64,000 bases of DNA, taken from NCBI GenBank assembly GCA_031771865.1, contig JASISA010000042.1:985501-1049500 (forward strand), written 5' to 3'. A model generated the notes under the pieces. The model had not been told where the DNA came from. It ran no database searches and saw only the letters and a program-made list of their open reading frames with translations. Made by a program: the position numbers and the translations under genes. The stretch comes from Nothophaeocryptopus gaeumannii. Lineage: Eukaryota > Ascomycota > Dothideomycetes > Mycosphaerellales > Mycosphaerellaceae. Of this stretch, positions 43,597 to 54,166 are shown in pieces. Positions within the stretch are counted from its first letter, which is position 1; the number at the start of each line of letters is the position of its first letter.

Positions 43597-44246
43597 ATGG
43601 CTCTTGGATCATGGCACTCCAGTCGAACACTGGCCAGCTGGCAAAACACTGCTCGGCCTATCGTGTTTCTCGCCAGCGTATTCGCAGCTACTATCATTGC
43701 CTTGATCGTAACGATCGCAGTGAATGCAACTGTCGCCAACGAGCCATATAACGATTATGGAAGAGGGCAAGTACTCCCGATTGGAAATGCTCTGATGCGA
43801 CTAACATGATGTGCAGGTTTGGCTGGGCAATGATGATGCCACTTCCTTGCATTGCCCTGTTGTGGACGATTATTGACATCTTCGTCTGTCGGTTCTGGGT
43901 CTTGCACCCGATCTATTCTCTGGTTCCAAACATCCTACTGCTGATCGGCTATGTTGTTGTGGGCATCCTCACTGCCATGTTTTATGAGTGAGCTGCCTCT
44001 TCACAGGAAATGCGAGCACTCAAATTGATGAGTTATCTATAGGCGGAGTGATGAAGGAGCTTGGGCACCCAGCATCTTCTTCTTCATTAATGCTCTCCTG
44101 TGAGTACTCACTTACAGCTGAGGAGGCCTTAGCTAAGATGAGATTTCAGTCACGCAACCTTCATGGCCTTCGCGGCTCGAGCAGTCGACACCAGCAAGAA
44201 GAATGCCAAGTCGAGCGTCCGGATGTCGAATCTTCAACAGGCATAG
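43597..44246 (+). CDS. Small four-helix membrane protein (MARVEL-like)
   Basis: Four exons: 43597-43766, 43817-43987, 44043-44099 and 44150-44246, 164 aa. Every junction keeps frame. The first intron has a GC donor (GCAAGT) with an excellent GACTAACAT branch site and TGCAG acceptor. The others start GTGAGC and GTGAGT. Four hydrophobic segments are visible: IVFLASVFAATIIALIVTIA, MPLPCIALLWTIIDIFV, NILLLIGYVVVGILTAMF, and SIFFFINALLHATFMAFAAR. The layout matches small fungal MARVEL-type proteins, which sit in the plasma or secretory membranes. Function unknown. Confidence 0.75.
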
Positions 44247-44604
44247 AGGAAAGAAACGAATGCATGAGACCAGCATACAATACACGACCAATGTTCTTAA
44301 TGTCTAATGCTTAGTGGCTGTCAGGGAACGCAGTGTAACATATCCAATTTAAATACGGCCGGCGGAGCTCGGGCTTCATTCCGACAATGTCCGACCTCAC
44401 GTTCTTCAGACGAGTTCAGCCGCATTCCAACAACATAGGACACAGTCTGTCACCTATCTGATACAAACTCGTCTTCATGTTCTGTAGAGATGTAGGCGCA
44501 AACAATCGCAGCTCCAGAGCGTTAAATGAAAGCTTGCAATCAAGTACGGACCAAAAGCGTGCAGCGGAGCAGTCTGCAACTACCTCTCTGAACAACCATC
44601 TGCG
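44247..44604. other. Intergenic region
   Basis: A 358-bp gap; nothing recognised besides expected flanks. Confidence 0.5.
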
Positions 44605-45572
44605 ATGTCTCCTCCAAGCCTCGTGCTAATCGCTGGCTCATGGCATCAGGGCTGCCGCTACGAGAAGATCTCAACCATCCTGGAAGGAAAACACAACCTA
44701 AGATGTACAACCGTCACCCTCCCATCCACCCAAGGAACCCCCAACGCCGACTTCAAAGGCGACATCGACACCGCCCGAAGAGCCATCATCGCCGAAACCT
44801 CTCCATCCCGCCACGTCGTAGTCATAGCCCACTCGTTCGGCGGCATGGTAGGCAATTCAGCCATCAGAGGCCTCACTCGCCCCCCGAGAAAGAACATTGT
44901 CCTATCCTCAGTCGACTCCGGCCCAGGCTACGTTATCGGCCTCATCCTCATAGCCTCCGGCTTCACACTCACCGGCCTCTCCTTCCTGAGCCCCCTACTC
45001 GGCATCCCCCCGACCCAGCTGGAAACCCAACAAATCCACCGGCTTCGCCGACCTCGTCACTCCACCCCGCGAACTCTTCTACCATGATTTCCCCGATGAA
45101 GAAGCAGATCTCTGGGTCTCACGTCTAGGACCATCAAAGCCAAAAAGCCATGTTTAAGGGTGGCGAACACGTCTACGCGGGGTGGAAAGATGTTCCGGTT
45201 TGGTATATCGGGACGATGGAGGATCGTGGACTGCCGGTGGTTATGCAGAGGGTTCAGGTGGGGATGGCGAGGGCTATGGGTGCGAAGGTGGAGCATGGGG
45301 GGTTGATGAGTAGTCATTCGCCGTTTTTGAGTATGCCGGAGGAAGTTGTGGAGATTGTGATGCAGGCTGTGGCGGGGATGACGGGGGATAGGAAGATGAC
45401 GGCGAGTGTGCAGCAGAGGAAGGGAGAGCGGGTACTACTGCCTGGAGCCCGGATCTTTGCGCCTGAAATTTGGGTTCGATATGGAATACCTCTCGGTTTG
45501 GGACGAGTGGTAAGCGCTTGTATTGGTCTCACTGGATGGCTGCGGGTCCTCTTCACGTTCGGACGGTCATGA
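44605..45572 (+). pseudogene. Alpha/beta hydrolase with two frameshifts
   Basis: The N-terminal part reads well from the ATG at 44605: LVLIAGSWHQGCRYEKI, then VVVIAHSFGGMVG with the nucleophile-elbow Ser. At about 45006-45012, in a run of six C, the frame must change to continue with FADLVTPPRELFYHDFPDEE. At about 45136-45147 it must change again to reach AMFKGGEHVYAGWKDVPVW and the His-containing SSHSPFLS. Both catalytic motifs survive but in different frames. No GT..AG pair explains the shifts. Either the gene is dead or there are two sequencing errors. The family is that of small fungal hydrolases often found near secondary-metabolite genes. Confidence 0.7.
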
Positions 45573-45870
45573 GATCTTGTGAAAACGCGAGCTTGACGCC
45601 AACTAATTGATCATTAGCGCTAACGGATCGGGTGTGTTGGAGGGAAAAGATGCACCGAAGGAGGCTGAGGATGACTACAGTAATCTTCGATCAGTGATTC
45701 CATTGTAACAAACTAGGACGGGAGAATCACCAGGATCTACACACGGAATTCTCCACTCCAGTCGTTAGTTGGTACGTCTCTATTCGCATCTCACATTCTT
45801 TGAGAACGAATATTGGGATTGCTTTGGCGAAAGTCGGCTGAGAAAGCGGTCGAGCTTCATCTCTCATCTC

Positions 45871-46711
45871 TCATCTATCATTGGCGTCAAAATAATCCTC
45901 ATCCCCATCCTCATCCCCCTGCCCCTCTCCATCGTCCCCATCTTCCTCCTCTCCATCCGGCGTCTCAGGCCGAAACTCCCACTCCTGAATCTCAAAAATC
46001 CCCTTATCACTCCTCCCCATCCCACCACCCTTCTTCTCCGTCTCGACATCCTCGAACAATTCCAACTTCCCATTCTCCCCCTTTCCGAACGTGAAGATCC
46101 TATAATCCGCATTCGCATACCTCCTTCGACTGATTCCCGTCCTCAAGAATCCGGCATGGCTTACGACGGCGATGACCTTTTCGGGGCAGGAATAGAGGGA
46201 CTTGAGACAGGCGTGTCCTCGGGCGCGGTTGGCGGATTTGGTGTACGCATAGGGCGTGCTTTCGTCTTTGTTAGGATATGTTGGATCAACCCCAGTAAAA
46301 TCCAACTCCGGAAACTCCCTCGCCACTTTCTCCAACGGGCTCCCCGTATCACACGGCTTATCGGAATTCTCCTGCCACATCGCATCCAGTTCCACGGGAA
46401 CACCGGATTTGATAAGCCAGGCGAGGGAGATGAGGGTTGTTTGACAAGTTCGCCGCATGGGGGAGGAAATGATGAGTTCGATGCGGGAGGCTAAGGGACA
46501 GGTTGTTTGGATGTGGCGTTGGAGGTCGGCGCATTGTTGGATTCCGCCGGGTGTTAGGGATGGGTCAGGGAGGGAGGAGTCGCCTGGTGGGAGGGTCAGT
46601 ATATGAGGTCTTGAGGATGGTGATTTCCACCGATGTTTCGGTTTTCAATGACTTACCTGTGCGATTGTGTTCGGCTTCTCCGTGACGTATGAGAACGAGA
46701 GTAGGCGGCAT
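45871..46711 (-). CDS. Histidine phosphatase (phosphoglycerate-mutase-like)
   Basis: Two exons, 46711-46657 and 46583-45871, 255 aa. The 73-nt intron (GTAAGT...CCACCAG) joins NRTG to DSSLPDPSLTPGG. The catalytic LIRHGEAEHN lies at residues 7-16 and the second histidine is in VVSHAGFLRTG. The conserved arginine is in SSPMRRTCQT. The last 40 residues form an acidic tail (DGEEEDGDDGEGQGDEDG). The fold transfers phosphate through a phosphohistidine; substrates of these fungal relatives range from sugar phosphates to unknown. It converges with the broken hydrolase gene; the 298-bp gap between them shows nothing. Confidence 0.9.
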
Positions 46712-47202
46712 GTCTATCTGTAGTCTTCGTCGCGACCCAGCGCAACTTTCTATGTGTCTTCAGCTTTCCATGTTGAAGATGTACCTCAGACAGTGGCCTG
46801 AGAAGTGAGGTCGTGGAACAGATCGGCAAGAGTCATGCACGTGGCAAACTTTATGGCCGAAACGTCAGAGGCCTTCGAAGTTTGATGAAGAGTGTTAAGT
46901 AATATTTGAAGCGTTCTTCGGTGAACGATATTTGTTGTGCTTTTGTCATAACGAACCAACTCCTATGTATCGAGACCTTCTATCCAATCACTTCCCAGGA
47001 CTCTTCTCATACGCCTCTTCTCTCGCCCAGGAATATCAAAGTCAAAACCAAAGACGTTCAAGTGGAAATGAGGAAGCTGACAATGCTTTTCCGCAGTGCA
47101 CAGCTTATCGGTACACCCTCTAGCTGTCTTGACCGAAACATGCCTATCGCTGGCATACGCGAGCCATACGCCGAAGACAAGCCCCAACTTCTTCGTCGTG
47201 AG
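46712..47202. other. Intergenic region
   Basis: A 491-bp gap between the start of the phosphatase gene and the 3' end of the next minus-strand gene. Short frames only. Confidence 0.5.
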
Positions 47203-48075
47203 TCATTGTACAAGCTCGTAAATTTGAAATTTCGAGCCATGCTCTAGTCCAAGCTATTTCTCGGTTAGCAAGTTGTTCACGATTTCCAGGCCTGTGGAAC
47301 TGTTACTCACACTCTCTGGCGATTCGATACGCTTGACATGCTTGCCTTTGTAAAAGAGCTCCAGTCTCTCCGGATCCTTTTCAACCTCTTTTGCCCAAAC
47401 CTCCATGACCTTTTGTAGCTGTTCGCCTCTCAACATTACGACCTCTTTGGCTGACTCCCTTCCTTTCAGCCAGACTCTGATCTCTTCGTTCACTCTGCTT
47501 CCAGGTGCAACGCCACCCATACCTTCCACGCCCAATCGACTATCCCTTAGATTACCACCACCGCTAATTTCAGCCTCGTGAGGTCTCACCGGCAACGGCG
47601 TATCTTTGATGCTCCTCTTCTTACTATGCCTCTTACTCCCTTCCCTCCCTCCATTCTCCACAGCCGCATAGTGCTTCCTCTGTCTGTCGGCTTGTGACTC
47701 ATGAGCCGATTCCAGTAGCGGCAGAATGATACTATCCAAATCCCGATGCCACGGATATTCAACCTCCACCTCCGTGTGTCCCCATGTCCCAATTGGCAGA
47801 TCGAATTTGACTTTTGTGCTATCAACCATCTTCGCCGTACTGTACAGCGAGGACATATGGGTGTCGCTCCTCGGACTTCGTTGCTCGCCCCCTGTACCGC
47901 TACTCCGTTGATCCGCGCTAGTATTGACTTCCGAATCGACAACCGTCACGCTGGGGAAGTGAGCCGGTGAGGGACGTAGCTGGACGGGTGTGTGTGTGGA
48001 GGGCGGAATGAAGGGAGGAGATAGGTCTTCCATACGTTCATCAACGGGAGAGAGGAGGTTCCGCGGCGACGGCAT
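47203..48075 (-). CDS. SUMO-like / Rad60-SLD-type ubiquitin-fold protein A
   Basis: Two exons, 48075-47311 and 47253-47203, 271 aa. The 57-nt intron (GTGAGT, branch GCTAAC, acceptor AAATAG) is phase 0. It replaces a read-through tail by LGLEHGSKFQIYELVQ, which completes a ubiquitin-like fold. The N-terminal 190 residues are disordered, with a basic patch (REGSKRHSKKRSIKD). The C-terminal 75 residues read IRVWLKGRESAKEVVMLRG, then DPERLELFYKGKHV and SPESLGLEHG, the pattern of Rad60-type SUMO-like domains. There is no C-terminal Gly-Gly, so it is probably not conjugated. It resembles the protein at 58804-59355 in sequence and intron position. Confidence 0.7.
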
Positions 48076-48949
48076 GGCTGGAGCGCGGGTACACTTTGTC
48101 TCACTTCATATCTGGAGATGGGAGATACGAGATGCCGGATACGCTTGGAAGGGAACAGTATGTCTCATATGCGCCAGGAGAGTTTGTGCAGTTGCCGTAC
48201 ATGGATTTTCATGTTGGCGTGGATGAAGTTGGGATTTCCATTGGTGTGTGAGGGATGTGCGTGGTAAAGAGTTCGTCCTGGGCCTCGTGGCATGTCTGGG
48301 TAGATACTCCAAAGTGTGTTGGCGAGCATGTTGGTCTGAGGGCTGCGTATGTATCCAAGATGGAGCCAAGAAGTAGTGATGATAAAGGAAGTAAGCTGAG
48401 AAGGAATACTTGCGAACTTACTTCTAGAAGTCGATGAAACAAGTCAAGAAATACCAAAATGCAAAACGATTATAGATCAACGCCCCGGGAGAGCGGTCAA
48501 GAGCCGATGAACTTTGTAGCTTACGGACTGGCATGGATTTGTCTTGGCGGGGTGAGAAGGCCAGCAAGGATCCCTTTCAAGAGCGAGGAACGGCCGCGAC
48601 ATGGGCGATCGGCTACTGAAGGAGACGTTATTGTCAAGGGTCAAGTCTGAGAGAAGTCGCGGCAGGTCCTCTCCGACATGCCGGCGGCAAAGCCAAGGCC
48701 AGCCGCTAGTGCCCGGTCGAAGCGGACCACTCACGTGGATGAACTTAGCTACCCCAGCCTTTCTCGACACGTGCCGGCAACCGAGCGTTGGCAGCAGTCG
48801 AAGCTCACATCCCGGACAAGAAAACAGGAACCTTATTACATCACTCACCAGCTCAAGCAAAACACATCGCCGACCTAATCGACCAGCCGTCAAGGCATAC
48901 ACCATCAATGCGACCGCCATAATACCCTTCTTCTCTCCTCAATGCCGCC
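48076..48949. promoter_or_regulatory. Divergent upstream region
   Basis: An 874-bp gap between divergent start codons of the ubiquitin-fold gene A and the gene at 48950. Both promoters are inferred here. No specific site recognised. Confidence 0.4.
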
Positions 48950-50245
48950 ATGTATCGCACCAACGACCCCCGCTTCCGGCGGCGTCTCAACGACCTCACG
49001 CAAACCCTCGAATCCGCGAATGAAACAGCTCAATCGAACCTTTATGTCTTTGGCCAAAACTACGTATCCCCATGCCTCCACTCCATCGGATCATGCGTCA
49101 CAAACTGCATAGACGCCAGTTGTCCCGCATTGAATTTCAGCCAGCGCGATCGCTTGCGCCGACAGAGAGGTCGCGCGAGATCAAGAGGTAGAGCGGAGCT
49201 GAATTTCGATTTCTATGATGATTGGGATGAAGATGAGAACGATGGGCTGCTTGGAGGATGGGGGAACGATGAGTTTGATCGGTTGGTTGCGGGCAGTGGG
49301 GCTGGTGCGAGTGGTGGGTATGGGACTGTGACGGCGCAGCCTGGCAGGCAGAGCGGGATGAGTTATCCGAAAGCTAGGAGGAAGAGTGCTGTACATGCGG
49401 GAGATGAAGATCCGACAGTTATACCTGGTGCGAAAGGAGGGTTCTTCCGACAGCTGTTTGGTGGGAAACCGTTGAGGTATAAACCGAGCGCGGCTGGGCT
49501 GCAAGAACACCCTGGTGTGAGGAGGACGGGAAGAGCGAGAGATTTAACAGAAGATGAAGCTCTTCTCGAAGACGACGAGTTACGCGACCGGACAGATGGA
49601 CGAAGGAAAGGCCGCGCGCGAAGCGGGACCCAAGGCTCCCACGAAACGTCCGACAGCTACAGCACTCGGGGTGACATCTTCCCCTCAGACGAAGAAGACG
49701 ACGCTATACCCCTCGACGACGAATTCGCAATGGTTCTCGAACGCCGCACAACCATGTCCGCCCCGGATACCGACAACTCCTCCGGCAAAGCACCTCAATC
49801 CGTCAAGCGAGGCAAACGTCCCTCAGCAGGATCTAGAACATCCACTCGGCGAACTTTCTCCTCGCGAAGTATGTCCCTTCGTAGTGACACGGGAAGCGGA
49901 CGACGGAAACGAAGTAGCAGGACGCCTTCATCGACTCATACCCCGACTTCGGAACATGCCCCTGGTGGGACGGAAGAGATCGTGCCTATGCAAGACTCCG
50001 TACCCAGTCTGGCGGATCTTAAGAGAGAAGAAGCGCTAGTTGCGGACGATGAGGAGACAAATATCAGTAGGAGGAGGATGTCTGCTCAGAAAGCTGCGGC
50101 TGAGAGGGGGTTTATTACAGAGGATGTGCCGGAGGAGGTGTTGAGTAGTAAGGAGGCGACGCCGTTGAAGACGACGCCCGCGGCGAGTGTTAAAGCGCCT
50201 TCTGTAAAGGAGAGTGGTGCGGAGACGCAGACGGATGATGAGTAG
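48950..50245 (+). CDS. Conserved fungal protein of unknown function, largely disordered
   Basis: Single exon, 431 aa from the ATG at 48950. The first 65 residues look folded and contain cysteines (SPCLHSIGSCVTNCIDASC). A basic stretch (RDRLRRQRGRARSRGRAE) and an acidic stretch (FDFYDDWDEDENDG) follow. A short conserved-looking motif, GGFFRQLFGGKPLRYKPS, lies near residue 165. The rest is Ser/Arg/Asp/Glu rich and disordered. I do not recognise a domain. Confidence 0.75.
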   Translation: MYRTNDPRFRRRLNDLTQTLESANETAQSNLYVFGQNYVSPCLHSIGSCVTNCIDASCPALNFSQRDRLRRQRGRARSRGRAELNFDFYDDWDEDENDGLLGGWGNDEFDRLVAGSGAGASGGYGTVTAQPGRQSGMSYPKARRKSAVHAGDEDPTVIPGAKGGFFRQLFGGKPLRYKPSAAGLQEHPGVRRTGRARDLTEDEALLEDDELRDRTDGRRKGRARSGTQGSHETSDSYSTRGDIFPSDEEDDAIPLDDEFAMVLERRTTMSAPDTDNSSGKAPQSVKRGKRPSAGSRTSTRRTFSSRSMSLRSDTGSGRRKRSSRTPSSTHTPTSEHAPGGTEEIVPMQDSVPSLADLKREEALVADDEETNISRRRMSAQKAAAERGFITEDVPEEVLSSKEATPLKTTPAASVKAPSVKESGAETQTDDE

Positions 50246-50619
50246 CAAGAAGATACGACAGAGAGACCGGGTACCGCCATAAAAGATGGCAAGACATGAT
50301 CACGACATGCATTTGAGTTTTTGATCGAAGAGCGTTTTAGCGAGGCGTTGGAGGATTGATTCACTTTTCGTACCAATACCCAGTAAAGATGCGTCAACAG
50401 AGCGCAGCATACTCTGTAACAGCATCATCTTTAGCATCAGCCTTACGAGGGTCAAAGCACTATCGTGTATCAATAAAGACCATTGATGACAGTTCATTCT
50501 CACTTCTGACTTTCACGCTGCATACGCTATCATGTCCCCAGCGCAGCCAAAAGCCCACCGCTAAGCAACAGCACCACCACCGCAAAATGTACCATCATCA
50601 ACAGCAGCTTATGGTCAAG
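50246..50619. other. Convergent intergenic region
   Basis: A 374-bp gap between converging genes; nothing besides expected 3' UTRs. Confidence 0.5.
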
Positions 50620-52923
50620 TCAACTCCCCAAGCTAACCTTCCCAACCCCATCCCATCCCTCCCTCGCACTCCCTACCACCTGCTCAGCAAGCCCGGCCAA
50701 ACTCTCCATCCCAAAAGCACCCAGTTCCTTCCCCAGCACCTCGTCCTCCAAAATCCTCTTCTTGATATCTACAACCCTCAACCCCGCCGCCCGCTCCGTC
50801 GCAGACTGCTGCAACTCCCTCAGAAGCTTCCGCGCAGTCGATTGCAGAGCAGCCACTTCTTGCGGGATATGTTCCGCGTTCTCCTTGACGAATTTGCACG
50901 TTCGGAGGATGAGGAGGAGGGTGTCTGTGTAGATGAAGTGGTCGTAGAGGGTCTCGGCAAGGGTGGTGGAGGATTTTGATTTTTGCAGGAAGGAGGGAAT
51001 ATCGATGTTGGAGAGGGTGGAGATGACACCGTCGATGACTTCTTTGCTGGGTGAACGGTCGACTTTCAGTGGTTGGAGGACGTAGAGGATGACTAGACAA
51101 ATTGCGGCCGCGGAGCTTTCGGAGGGCGTGAGTTCATGGTCTTCTTCGTCTTTGAGGATCGAGGCGCGCAAAGCGTCGACGAGGCCGCCGTAGTCTTCGG
51201 CGCCCATGCCGCGGATTCGGCCGTCCATTATCAGAGGGACAGATTTGTTAGCTGTTGACCAGGCGGTGTCGATGGCGAGGTTGACGAGGAGCCACCTGTT
51301 GCCGGGAATGGCATCTTTATGACAGTAGAGGGCTTTCTCGACGTTGAAGCCGTAATCAAACGTCGCGTTGAAGTCACGATTGTCTTTGGTCTCGGTCCAA
51401 TTTGCGACGACTTTGGGGTGGAGTTCAGCTGTGCCTTTGCCGTAACCTTTTCCTGAGAGTCGGGCAGCTCGCCGGTGCTCAAGGAGGATCAGACGTCTTG
51501 TCAGGCTGTCACGGAGCTCGGTACGGAGCTGATTGAGGTCGAAGATCATGCCTGTCTGTGCGTGCTCCATTACGCCGCATTCTGTGTCGGACAGTTTCTC
51601 TTCGTGGCGTGGGTAAACTTGTAAGGCTTTGTTCGTGCGCTCATGTGGGTCGAAGACTTCGCCGTCCGAGACTTGGGCCTTGAAGGGATGGATGAACGAT
51701 ATCCGTGTGTAGAGAGCGTGTCCGATTGTATCGTTCTGAATCTCCTTGACGTTTAGGGAGTCAAACAAGCGCATTGCTTCGCTTCCAAGACCGAGGCGCA
51801 TGTACAGGTAGATGAGTATGAGTCGAGCTTCGTGGACGTGCTGATTGAATCTCAGCAATCGTTCTGCGAGATAGCTTGCTTGGAGAAGATAGCTTTGGTC
51901 GTCTGATGCTGCGTACAGCTTTACAAGCCCAGAGATGGCGAGGAAGCATGGATCTGCAGCACCTCGGTTGCGGTGTCCCAGATTAAGAGAAGTGATCGCC
52001 GTATGGAAGAGACGTATGGTCTTGGCGATGAACTGCCTCAAGTTGTCTGCTGATGCATCCGAGTCGATCAGCGCCTTGAATTCAGCCTTCAGCTTGTCGA
52101 CTTCTGAATCGAGCCATTCTCGGGGCGACTTCTTCGGGTCGAACTCCTGCTGGGCAGTATCGCCCTTGTCCCCATTAGTTTGGCCCTGCTTGTGCAACTG
52201 GAGGGCCTCATAGACTTGCTTGCTCTCCCTAAAAGCCTGCCTATCCTTGACGCTCTCCAAATCCTTCTGGCTCCCCTGAATGGCAAATATCTGCCCAGCG
52301 ACTCTGCAGTCTAATTGCGTGTCATCATCGAACTTGTCAGAAACAGCTTTCCGCGCCAGTGATAGCGCCAATCGAGCCTGCAAGTCTTCATTCGAGCTCG
52401 ATAATAGTTGCGTATACGCCGCATGCGCCATGTACACCCATCTGTTCTTCGGTTGAAATGCCTTCAGCTGGATCAAAGTCTGCTGTACATCTTGGATTCT
52501 GTTGTCTTCGATAGCCCTCGAGAGACGCACTGATAGCAGTTCCACTCGATAGTTGATGTTGGTGTTCGCCTTGAATGCATTATCCCATAACTTGGAGACG
52601 ACTGGTCCGGCTGAATTAGGTTGTGGGTAGAGTCCTAAGCCCATGTTCCCTCGCACAACAGCCTGCTCTACCGGGACAATCTCATTCAGGTCCTGAATGG
52701 CGGGCTGTATGGCGACCAGCTTCTCGATGGTTGTTGTAACCTCTGGATGGTTGGGATTGCCGGCGCAGTGGAGTTGCAGCTTCGTGATGAGCAGCTGAGC
52801 GTTATTTGGATTCCTATTTAGAAGGGCATCGCATCGGTCTATGCCTTCTTTGAACTTCCCAGTCCGGGCATATTCGTCAAACGTTGGATAGCGAGCCATA
52901 TCGGGTCGCCAGGTATTAATCAT
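50620..52923 (-). CDS. MDM20: NatB N-terminal acetyltransferase auxiliary subunit
   Basis: A 767-aa frame from the ATG at 52923; an internal ATG at 52899 (MARYPTFDEY) is an equally good start. The protein is a TPR/armadillo-like helical solenoid: GKFKEGIDRCDALLNRNPN near the start, FQPKNRWVYMAHAAYTQLLS, and LGLGSEAMRLFDSLNVKEIQ with DTIGHALYTR. These last two blocks are typical of Mdm20/NAA25. Mdm20 anchors the catalytic Nat3/NAA20 to ribosomes for acetylation of Met-Asp/Glu/Asn starts, for example on actin and tropomyosin. The frame continues upstream of 52923 without a further ATG, so a short first exon may be missing. Confidence 0.88.
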   Translation of the reverse strand: MINTWRPDMARYPTFDEYARTGKFKEGIDRCDALLNRNPNNAQLLITKLQLHCAGNPNHPEVTTTIEKLVAIQPAIQDLNEIVPVEQAVVRGNMGLGLYPQPNSAGPVVSKLWDNAFKANTNINYRVELLSVRLSRAIEDNRIQDVQQTLIQLKAFQPKNRWVYMAHAAYTQLLSSSNEDLQARLALSLARKAVSDKFDDDTQLDCRVAGQIFAIQGSQKDLESVKDRQAFRESKQVYEALQLHKQGQTNGDKGDTAQQEFDPKKSPREWLDSEVDKLKAEFKALIDSDASADNLRQFIAKTIRLFHTAITSLNLGHRNRGAADPCFLAISGLVKLYAASDDQSYLLQASYLAERLLRFNQHVHEARLILIYLYMRLGLGSEAMRLFDSLNVKEIQNDTIGHALYTRISFIHPFKAQVSDGEVFDPHERTNKALQVYPRHEEKLSDTECGVMEHAQTGMIFDLNQLRTELRDSLTRRLILLEHRRAARLSGKGYGKGTAELHPKVVANWTETKDNRDFNATFDYGFNVEKALYCHKDAIPGNRWLLVNLAIDTAWSTANKSVPLIMDGRIRGMGAEDYGGLVDALRASILKDEEDHELTPSESSAAAICLVILYVLQPLKVDRSPSKEVIDGVISTLSNIDIPSFLQKSKSSTTLAETLYDHFIYTDTLLLILRTCKFVKENAEHIPQEVAALQSTARKLLRELQQSATERAAGLRVVDIKKRILEDEVLGKELGAFGMESLAGLAEQVVGSAREGWDGVGKVSLGS

Positions 52924-53367
52924 CGGTCCATTTGAAGTGAATGCTCTGTATGTCCACAGATAGGATTGGCTATTCAATCAGGACCTATGCCTCAGCGAGT
53001 AGCCCTGAGTTTCCAAATGCCGGATGCGGGAGGTCGTGAAGTCAGGGAAGTGTTTGTCGATATGTCGGTCTCGTTTGACATCGAAATCTCGAAAGCCGTT
53101 CAGCGGAGACCTCATATGCGCCACAGCAGCCACCAGATCCCTGCAATTCGCGGCTCCACGGCCGCACCTGCCGAACTCTTGGCGCGCATGTGCTCCGTGC
53201 AAGCTGACCCTCGCTCCTTCCTAGTGGAAAGGACACGCTTTCACACTACAACTCATATATCATTCACGCTCCTTTCCCAGCACACACGAGACACGACGTC
53301 TACTCCGAGAAGCCACACAAGCCAGGTAGTATATCGACAGGGCAATCTCTCAAGCAGACAACACACA
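52924..53367. promoter_or_regulatory. Divergent upstream region, MDM20 / YSY6
   Basis: A 444-bp gap between divergent genes, expected to contain both promoters. A possible 5' exon of MDM20 could lie near 52930-52980. Confidence 0.4.
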
Positions 53368-53700
53368 ATGGTACATCTCCCTAGAGCAACTCCCTTCCCA
53401 GTACCCGGATCGCACCCATCCGCCTATATCTCTTCCCTCACCAATCCTCGAACTACCCACTGATGATACACATGTGCATAGGCCCAAACCCCCCAACAGC
53501 GCCGCGCGAACGCGCAATTCGCCAAACAGCAAGAGAACAAAATGGGCAAGCCCGTCTCAACAGTCCCCAAAAAGGAGAAACCACAAAAATCCCCCATCAA
53601 CAAAATCTGGCTTTACTTGCTCCTCTTCGTCATCTGCGGCGGTCTCATCTTCGAACTCGTGCGGATGATTGTTGGTGGAGCGAGTAGTATGTTCGGTTAG
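53368..53700 (+). CDS. YSY6: Ysy6/RAMP4-like ER stress-associated protein
   Basis: Two exons: 53368-53370, which is just the ATG, and 53482-53700, giving 73 aa. The 111-nt phase-0 intron starts GTACAT and ends GTGCATAG. The spliced start MAQTPQQRRANAQFAKQQEN is the conserved basic N-terminus of the family. It is followed by KPQKSPINKIWLYLLLFVIC and a single C-terminal membrane anchor (residues about 40-65). Ysy6/RAMP4 is a tail-anchored protein associated with the Sec61 translocon. Starting at the internal ATG at 53545 would lose the conserved N-terminus, so the split structure is preferred. Confidence 0.9.
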
Positions 53701-54166
53701 AGAGTGGACAGCACGAATGCGGATGCGACTGGAGATGTACATTTGTTGCTGAGGGAGGGGTTTAAGAGAGAGCTGAGGGAGAGAGGGAGGGGTTTAAGAG
53801 AGAGCTGAGGGAGAGAGGGATGGATGAGCGGGTCTTTTGAGGCAGCTGGCAGTGGAAAGATGAGGCGATTGCCATGGGAAGAAGCCGGTCCTGGGCATAG
53901 GAAAGATACGGAGGAGAGCGAATGGCGCGGAGTAGTTTGGACATTTACGGCATAGCGGATACGGCGTTCGTGGAGTATATACCCAGTGCTTTGCTTGATG
54001 GACAATTGTCTCAAAGGGAACCTCAAGAGTGAAAGCGGCATTAGATCCAAGGATCGCAGAGACGCAGAGTCAAAGTACAGGCATGTGGCATGTGTACCAA
54101 GACATGATGTGTTCAAATTGCTTTTACACTTTTACGGGTATCAACAGATCTCTATCCTCAGACTTT
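53701..54166. other. Intergenic region, convergent, with tandem duplication
   Basis: Between the stops of YSY6 and ERJ5. It contains a purine-rich tandem repeat at 53757-53820. No gene recognised. Confidence 0.6.
53757..53820. repeat. Perfect 2 x 32 bp purine-rich tandem repeat
   Basis: The 32-bp unit beginning GGGGTTTAAGAGAGAGCTGA occurs at 53757-53788 and identically at 53789-53820. It lies about 60 bp after the YSY6 stop, possibly within its 3' UTR. Confidence 0.95.

Noticed and set aside
45769..46494. 241-codon plus-strand frame
   Set aside because: Antisense to the histidine phosphatase gene, whose motifs are unmistakable; the hydrophobic runs come from the complement of its acidic tail.
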